The notes under the pieces are model-generated. The model was given only the letters and a program-made list of their open reading frames with translations. It was not told where the DNA came from and did not search any database. A stretch of DNA of 64,000 bases from Ehretia macrophylla (Eukaryota > Streptophyta > Magnoliopsida > Boraginales > Ehretiaceae): NCBI GenBank assembly GCA_037974665.1, contig CM075769.1:82155190-82219189 (forward strand). Direction: 5' to 3'. Shown here piece after piece: positions 57,593 through 64,000 of this stretch; position 1 is the first letter of the stretch, and every line of letters starts with the position of its first letter. Made by a program: the position numbers and the translations under genes.

Positions 57593-58111
57593 CATAGTCC
57601 CAGCCTAGTGAGATGGCTCATTCAGAAGGCCCAATAGGCTTAATGACAACCCATTCACTTCAACAACCCAGCATCCTCGCAAGACGATATATCGTCGCGT
57701 TGTAGGGCCCTCTAATGTCCCTCGAGTAAGGTTGTCATCCTTTTAACAGCTCACGACGTACGTTCCGGGGCAGAAAAACAGAGCAAAAATAAGAAAACTG
57801 GCCCGAAAATGATGAAAACATTCGATTTTGGCCTCCAAAAGGGGCACATCGAGCAAGCTAGCTGCCCCCATCGTAGAGCTCTCGTAGAGCTTTCCAACGG
57901 TATGTTGTGCACCGCGTAACTCCTTACGGATCAAAGTTATGGGCACCGGAGCGAAGGAGACCTGGTCACAAGCCCTACGCCCTCGGTTTGCAGTCCCAGC
58001 CTCTACGTGAAGCGATGTTGTCTTGCCCAAGGTGCTGTGGGATTCGATAATAGAAATATGGTGGATAAAGTATCTTGGCAACCCTAACCGGAGGAAAACA
58101 AATTTAAAAGG

Positions 58112-58230
58112 GGGGTACAACACGAGGACTTCCCAGGGGGTCACCCATCCTAGTACTACTCTCGGCCAAGCATGCTTAACTTCGGAGTTCGGATGGGATC
58201 CGGTGCATTAGTGCGGGTATGATCGTACCC
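58112..58230 (-). rRNA. 5S ribosomal RNA gene, copy 82
   Basis: Six differences: nt 114, 66 G>C, 58 G>A (box A), 40 A>C, 16 A>C, 5 G>A. The nt 66 G>C change is shared with copies 77, 83 and 90. Type B flank. Confidence 0.91.
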
Positions 58231-58788
58231 GTCTTGTTGAGGGCACAATTCCTTTATGTGTTAATGGTTCACAGTCCCAGCCTAGAGAGATGGCCCATTC
58301 AGAAGGCGCGTGGGCTTAACGACAACAAATCCACTTTAACAACCCTGCATCGTTGCAAGACGAGATATCGACGCGTTGTAGGGCCCTCTAATGTCCCGCG
58401 AGTAATGTTGTCGTCCTTTTAACAGCTAACGACGTACGATCCGGGAAGGAAAAATAGAGCTAAAAAAGAAAAGTGGCCCAAAACTGATGAAAACGTTCAA
58501 TTTTGGGCTCCAAAAAAGGGCAAAGTGAGCTAGTTGGCTGCCCACGTCGTAGAGCTCTCGTAGAGCTTTTCAATGGTATGCTGGGCGCCGCGTAACTCCT
58601 TACGGATCAAAAGTTATGGGCACCGGAGCAACAGAGACCTGGTCATAAGCCTTACGCCCTCGGTTTGCGTTCACAGCCTCCACGTGAAGCGAAGTTGTCT
58701 TGCCCAAGGTGCAGTGGGATTCGATAATAGAAATGTGGTTGATAAAGTATCTTGGCAACCCTAACCGGAGGAAAAAAAATTAAAAAGG

Positions 58789-58907
58789 GGGGTACAACAC
58801 GAGGACTTCCCAAGGGGTCACCCATCCTAGTACTACTCTCGGCCAAGCACGCTTAACTTCGGAGTACTGATGGGATCCGGTGCATTAGTGCTGGTATGAT
58901 CGCACCC
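58789..58907 (-). rRNA. 5S ribosomal RNA gene, copy 83
   Basis: Four differences: nt 114, 95 (box C), 66 G>C, 42 A>T. Box A and IE intact. Type B flank with GGCCCAATT, keeping GC at -14/-13. Confidence 0.93.
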
Positions 58908-59468
58908 GTCATGTTGATGGCCCAATTCCTTTATGTGTTAACGGTTCACAGTCCCAGCCTACAAAGATAGCCCATTCAGAAGGCCCAATGGGCTTAACAA
59001 CAACCCATCATCTTCAACAACGCAGCATCCTTGCAAGACGTGATGTCGACGTGTTGTAGGGCCCTCTAATGTCCCGCGAGTAAGGTTGTCGACCTTTTAA
59101 CAGCTCATGACGTACGATCCTGGACTAAAAAATAGAGCTAAATATGAAAAGTGGCTCAAAACTGATGAAAACTTCCGATTTTGGGCTCCAAAAAAGGGCA
59201 AAGCAAGCAAGCTGGCTACCCACATCGTAGAGCTCTCGGAGAGCTTTCCAACGGAATACTGTGCGCCATGTAACACCTTACGAATCAAAAGTTATGGGCA
59301 CCGGAGCGAAGGAGACCTGGTCACAAGCCCTACGCCCTCGGTTTGCGGGCCCAGCCTCCACGTGAAACGAAGTTGTCTTGCCCAAGGTGCAGTGGGATTT
59401 GATAATAGAAATGTGGTGGATAAAGTATCTTGGCAACCCTAACCGGAGAAAAAAAAATGGAAAACGGG

Positions 59469-59587
59469 GAGGGGCAACACGAGGACTTCCTAGGGGGTCA
59501 CCCGTCCTAGTACTACTCTCGCCCAAGTACGTTTAACTTTGGAATTCTGATGGGATCCAGTGCATTACTTCTGGTTTGATCGCACCC
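59469..59587 (-). rRNA. 5S ribosomal RNA gene, copy 84 (most diverged)
   Basis: Twelve differences: nt 118, 115 A>C, 97, 84, 60, 56, 48, 44, 29, 20, 18, 12 T>A. Boxes A and C each carry two. The 3' end context (GAGGGGCAAC on the plus strand) is also rearranged. Type B flank. Confidence 0.84.
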
Positions 59588-60146
59588 GTCATGTTGAGGG
59601 CACAATTCCTTTATGTGTTAACGGTTCATAGACCCAGCCTAGATGGATGGCCCATTCAGAATGCCCAATGGGCTTAACGACAACTCTTCCACTTCAACAA
59701 CCCAGCATCCTCGCAAGACGAGATATCGACGCGTTGTAGGGCCCTCTAATTTCCCACGAGTAAGGTTGTCGTCCCTTTAACAGCTCACAACGTACGATCC
59801 GTGATGGAAAAATAGAGCTAAATCAGAAAAGTGGCTCGAAATTGATGAAAACGTTCGATTTTGGGTTCCAAAAATGGGCAGAACGAGCAAGCTTGCTGCC
59901 CCCATCGTAGAGCTCTCGGAGCACTTTCCAACAGTATGTCATGCGTAGCGTAACTCCTTACGGATCAAAAGTTATGGGCACCGAAGCTAAGGAGACCTAG
60001 TCACAAGCCCTATGCCCTCGGTTTGCGGGCCCAGCCTCCACGTGAAGCGAAGTTGTCTTGCCCAAGGTGCCGTGGGATTCGATAATTGAAATGTGGTGGA
60101 TAAAATACCTTGGCAACCCTAACCGGAGGAAAGAATATTGAAAAGG

Positions 60147-60265
60147 GGGATGCAACACGAGGACATCCCAGGGGGTCACCCATCCTAGGACAACTCTCGC
60201 CTAAGCACGCTTAACTTCGGAGTTCTGATGGGATCCGGTGCATTAGTGCTGGTATGATCGCACCC
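60147..60265 (-). rRNA. 5S ribosomal RNA gene, copy 85
   Basis: Five differences: nt 116, 101 A>T, 77 A>C, 74 A>T, 64 G>A at the box A edge. IE and box C intact. Flank has CATAAAG and GC with TTAAGGGCAC. Confidence 0.92.
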
Positions 60266-60823
60266 GTCATGTTAAGGGCACAATTCCTTTATGTGTTAAC
60301 GGTTCACAGTCCAAGCCTAGGGAGATGGCCCATTCTGAAGGCCCAATGGGCTTAACAACAACCCATTCGCTTCAACAACGCAGCATCCTCGCAAGATGTG
60401 ATATCGACGCGTTGTAGGGACCTCTAATGTCCCGCGATTAAGGTCATCGTCCTTTTAACAGTTCACAACGTACGATCCGCGACGGAAAAACAGAGCAAAA
60501 TTAGAAAAGTGCACCGAAATTGATGAAGAAGTTCTATTTTGGGCTCAAAAAAGGGCACACCAAGCAAGCTAGCTGCGCCAGTCGTAGAGCTCTCGAAGAG
60601 CTTTCCAATGCTATGTTGTGCGCCGCGTAACTCTTTACGGATAAAAAGTTATGGGCACCGGAACGACGGAGACCTGGTCATAAGTCCTACGCCCTCGATT
60701 TGCGGGCCCAGCCTCCTCCTGAAGCGACGTTGTCTTGCCCAAGGTGTAGTGAGATTCAATAATAGAAATGTAGTGGATTAAGTATCTGGGCAACCCTAAC
60801 CAGAGGAAAAAAAAATGAAAAGG

Positions 60824-60942
60824 AGGGTTTAACACGAGGACTTTCTAGGGGGTCACCCATCCTAGTACTACTGGCGCCCAAGCACGCTTAACTTCGGAGT
60901 TCTGATGGGATCCGGTGCATTAGTGCTGGTATGATTGCACCC
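60824..60942 (-). rRNA. 5S ribosomal RNA gene, copy 86
   Basis: Eight differences: nt 119, 114 C>A and 113 G>A (terminal stem), 99, 97, 70 G>C and 69 A>C (IE), 7. Flank lacks the TATA-like T. Relative of copy 78, eight units back. Confidence 0.88.
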
Positions 60943-61500
60943 GTCATGTTGAGGGAACAATTCCTTTTCTTGTTAACGGTACACAGTCCCAGCGTAGAGA
61001 GATGGCCCATTCAGAAGTCCCAATGGGCTTAACGACGACCCATCCGCTTCAACAACCGAGCATCCTCGCAAGACGTGATATCAACACGTTGTAAGGCCCT
61101 CTAATGTCCCGCTAGTAAGGTTGTCATCCTTTTAACAGCTCACGACGTACGATACGGGACGGAAAAACAGAGCAAAATCAGAAAAGTGGACCGAAACAGA
61201 TGAAAAAGTTAGATTTTGGACCCCAAAACGGGCAAAGCGAGCAAGCTAGCTTCCCCCATCGTATAGCTCTCGAAGAGCTTTCCAAGGGTATACTGTGTGC
61301 CGTGTAACTCTTTACGGATAAAAAGTTATGGGCACCGGAGCGACGGAGACCTGGTCACAAGCCCTACGCCCTCGGTTTACGGGCCCAGCCTCCAAATGAA
61401 GCGAAGTTGTCTTGGCCAAGGTTCCGTGAGATTCAATAACAGAAATGTGGTGGATAAAGTATCTTGGCAACCCTAACCGGAGGAAGAAAAATTGAAAAAG

Positions 61501-61619
61501 GGGATGCAACACGAGGACTTCCTAGGGGGTCACCCATCCTAGTACTACTCTCGCCCAAGCATGCTTAACTTCGGAGTTCTGATGGGATCCGGTGCATTAG
61601 TACTGGTTTCATCGCACCC
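61501..61619 (-). rRNA. 5S ribosomal RNA gene, copy 87
   Basis: Six differences: nt 116, 97 (box C edge), 58 (box A), 18, 12 T>A, 10 C>G. Type B flank. Confidence 0.91.
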
Positions 61620-62177
61620 GTCATGTTGAGGGCACAATTCCTTTATGTGTTAACGGATCACAGTCCCAGCCTAGATTGATGGCCCATTCAGAAAGCCCAA
61701 TGGGCTAAACGATAACCCATCCGCTTTAACAACACAGCATCCTCGCAAGACGAGATATCGACGAGTTGTAGGGCCCTCTAATGTCACGCGAGTAAGTTTG
61801 TCGTCCTTTTAACAGCTCATGACGTACGGTACGGGACGGAAAAACATAGCAAAAGCAAAAAAGTGGCCCAAAACTGATGAAAACATTCGATTTCGGGCTC
61901 TAAAAAAGGCACAACGAGCAAGAGAGCTTGCCCCGTCGTAGAGCTCTTGAAGTGCTTTCCAACGGTATGATGTGCGCCGCTTAACTCCTTACGGATCAAA
62001 AGTTATGGGCACTGGAGTGACAGAGACCTAGTCACAGCCCCTATGCCTTCGGTTTGCGGGCCCAGCCTCCACGTGAAGCGAAGTCGTCTTGCCCAAGGTA
62101 ACGTGGGATTCGATAATAGAAATGTTGTGGATAAAGTATCGTGGCAACCCTAACCGGCAGAAAAAAAATTGAAAAGG

Positions 62178-62296
62178 GCGGTGCAACACGAGGACTTCCC
62201 AGGGGGTCACCCATCCTAGTACCACTCTCGCCCGAGCACGCTTAACTTCGGAGTTCTGATGGGATCCGGTGCATTAGTGCTGGTTTGGTCGCACCC
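62178..62296 (-). rRNA. 5S ribosomal RNA gene, copy 88
   Basis: Five differences: nt 118 C>G, 74 A>G, 63 T>C (box A), 12 T>A, 9 T>C. Shares nt 12 with copies 84 and 87. Type B flank. Confidence 0.92.
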
Positions 62297-62854
62297 GTCA
62301 TGTTGATGGCACAATTCCTTTATGTGTTAACGGTTCACAGTTCCAGCCTAGAGAGATGGCCCATTCAGAAGGCCCAATGGGTTTAACAACAACCCATCCG
62401 CTTCAACAACACTGCATCCTCGCAAGACGTGATATCGACGCATTGTAGGGACCTCTAATGTTTTGCGAGTAAGGTTGTCATCCTTTTAACAGCTCACGAC
62501 GTACGATCCGGGACGAAAAAACATAGCAAAATCAGAAAAGTAGCCCGAAACTGATGAAAACGTTCAATTTTGGTTCCCAAAAAAGGCACAGCGAGCAAGC
62601 TTCCTGGCCCCATTATAAAGCTCTCGAAGAGCTTTCCAACGTTATGCTGTGCGCCGCGTAACTCCTTACGGATGAAAAGTTATGGGCACCGGAGCGACGG
62701 AGACCTGGTCACAAGTCCTACGCCCTTGGTTTGCTGGCCGAACCTCCACGTGAAGCGAAGTTGTCATACCCAAGGTGCCATGGGATTCGATAATAGAAAT
62801 GTGGTGGATAAAGTATCTGGGCAACCCTAACCGTAGGAAAAAAAATTGAAAATG

Positions 62855-62973
62855 TGGGTAAAACACGAGGACTTCCCAGGGGGTCATCCATCCTAGTACT
62901 ACTCTCACCCAAGCACGCTTAACTTCAGAGTTCTGATGGGATCCGGTGCATTAGTGCTGGTATGATTGCACCC
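62855..62973 (-). rRNA. 5S ribosomal RNA gene, copy 89
   Basis: Seven differences: nt 119 C>A, 114, 113 G>T (terminal stem), 87 G>A (box C), 67 (IE), 47, 7 G>A. Type B flank. Confidence 0.89.
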
Positions 62974-63531
62974 GTCATGTTGAGGGCACAATTCCTTTAT
63001 GTGTTAATGGTTCAGAGTCCCAGCCTATAGAGATAGGCCATTCAGAAGGCCCAATGGGCTTAACGACAACCCATCCGCTTCAACAACCTAGCATCCTCGC
63101 AAGACAAGATATCGACGCGTTGTAGGGCCCTCTAATGTCCCGCGAGTAAGGTTGTCCTCCTTTTAACAGCTCACGACGTACGATACGGGATGAAAAAATA
63201 GAGCAATACTAGAAAAGTGGCCCGAAACTGATGAAAACGTTCAATTTTGGTCTCCAAATAGGGCACAACAAGCGAGCTAGCTACACCCGTCGTAGAGCTC
63301 TCGAAAAGCTTTTCAACGGTATGGTGTGCGCCGTGTAACTCCTTACGGATCAAAAGTTATGGGCACCGGAGCGACGGAGACCTGGTCACAAGCCTTACGC
63401 CCTCGGTTTGCGTTCCCAACTTCCACGTGAAGCGAAGTTGTCTTGCCCAAGGGGCAGCGGGATTCGATAAAAGAAATGTGGTTGATAAAGTATCTTGGCA
63501 ACCCTAACCGGAGGAAAAAAAATTGAAAAGG

Positions 63532-63650
63532 GGGGTACAACACAAGGACTTCCCAGCAGGTCACCCATCATAGTACTACTCTCGGCCAAGCACGCTTAAC
63601 TTCAGAGTTCTGATGGGATCCGGTGCATTAGTGCTGGTATGATCGCACCC
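63532..63650 (-). rRNA. 5S ribosomal RNA gene, copy 90
   Basis: Seven differences: nt 114, 107, 94 C>G, 93 C>T and 81 G>T (box C), 66 G>C, 47. Shares nt 114, 107 and 47, plus the 5' spacer, with copy 80. Flank CATAAAG with TTAAGGGCAC. Confidence 0.89.
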
Positions 63651-64000
63651 GTCATGTTAAGGGCACAATTCCTTTATGTGTTAACGGTTCACAGTGCCAG
63701 CCTAGAGAAATGGCCCATTCAGAAGGCCCAATGGGCTTAACGACAACCCATCCGCTTCAAGAACCCAGCATTCTCTCAATATGAGATATCGACGCGTTGT
63801 AGGGCCCTCTAATTTCTCACGAGTAAGGTTGTCGTCCTTTTAACAGCTCACGACGTACGATCATGGACGGAAAAACAGAGCTAAGTAAGAAAAATGGCCC
63901 GAAACTGATGAAAACTTTCGATTTTGGGCTCCAAAATAGGGCGCAGCGAGCAACCTGGCGGCCCACATCGTAGAGCTCTCGGAGAGCTTTCCAACGGTAT

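Larger units (their letters stand above)
50431..64000 (-). repeat. Tandem 5S rDNA array, second segment (copies 71-90)
   Basis: Twenty genes continue in the same orientation and phase after the LTR, with mostly 676-678-bp spacing (669 between copies 75 and 76, 647 between 81 and 82). Type B flanks predominate. The last stretch, 63651-64000, is the upstream part of copy 90's spacer; the next gene would begin beyond the window edge. Confidence 0.97.

Noticed and set aside
1-64000. Cassandra-type retrotransposons carrying 5S promoters instead of true 5S genes
   Set aside because: Units have complete 119-nt genes, proper T-run terminators, constant orientation and no TG...CA LTR ends, primer-binding site or target duplications per unit.
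1-64000. CRISPR array or phage-type repeat
   Set aside because: The 677-bp period with a eukaryotic 5S gene in each unit and a plant-type LTR insertion rules this out.
1-64000. Linked 35S rDNA or tRNA genes in the spacers
   Set aside because: No 18S, 5.8S or 26S sequence and no cloverleaf with A and B boxes was seen in the spacers.

Overview
This window is nuclear DNA of a flowering plant and consists almost entirely of one tandem 5S ribosomal DNA array. I find 90 copies of a 119-nt 5S rRNA gene, all on the minus strand, usually 675-679 bp from one copy to the next (about 119 bp gene plus about 558 bp spacer). The read-out on the minus strand starts GGGTGCGATCATACC, ends TTGCACCCC, and carries the box A, intermediate element and box C of a Pol III 5S gene. 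A T-rich Pol III terminator follows each gene. The sequence fits angiosperms; I cannot name the species.

Layout: positions 1-46742 hold copies 1-70; 46743-50430 is a 3688-bp TG...CA element with a perfect 5-bp target duplication (GCACA), best read as a solo LTR of a large-LTR retrotransposon; 50431-64000 hold copies 71-90 and the start of the next spacer. A second, inverted and truncated fragment of the same LTR family lies at about 15591-15751, where it replaced part of one spacer. There is no convincing protein-coding gene. The many short open frames that recur in step with the 677-bp period are shadows of the repeat.

The array is unusually heterogeneous. By hand comparison no copy equals the window consensus; copies differ from it by 2 to about 12 of 119 positions. 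Transitions recur at all six CpG sites of the gene, as expected of methylated, largely silent DNA. Two 5' flank types exist. Type A has CAAAAAG at -28 to -22 and no GC at -14/-13. Type B has CATAAAG at -28 to -22 and GC at -14/-13, closer to the known plant 5S upstream elements. Type A dominates copies 1-61, type B copies 62-90. Shared private variants reveal higher-order blocks (for example copies 3-6 with 7-10, 18-19 with 20-21, 28-29 with 32-33), so the array grew by local segmental duplication. Several units carry deletions, filler DNA or small duplications, and copy 81 has lost its upstream promoter.

Numbering used below: nt 1 is the 5' end of the 5S RNA (highest coordinate of each gene) and nt 119 its 3' end; changes are given in RNA sense against the window consensus. 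Box A is taken as nt 50-64, intermediate element (IE) nt 67-72, box C nt 80-97. All counts were made by eye.
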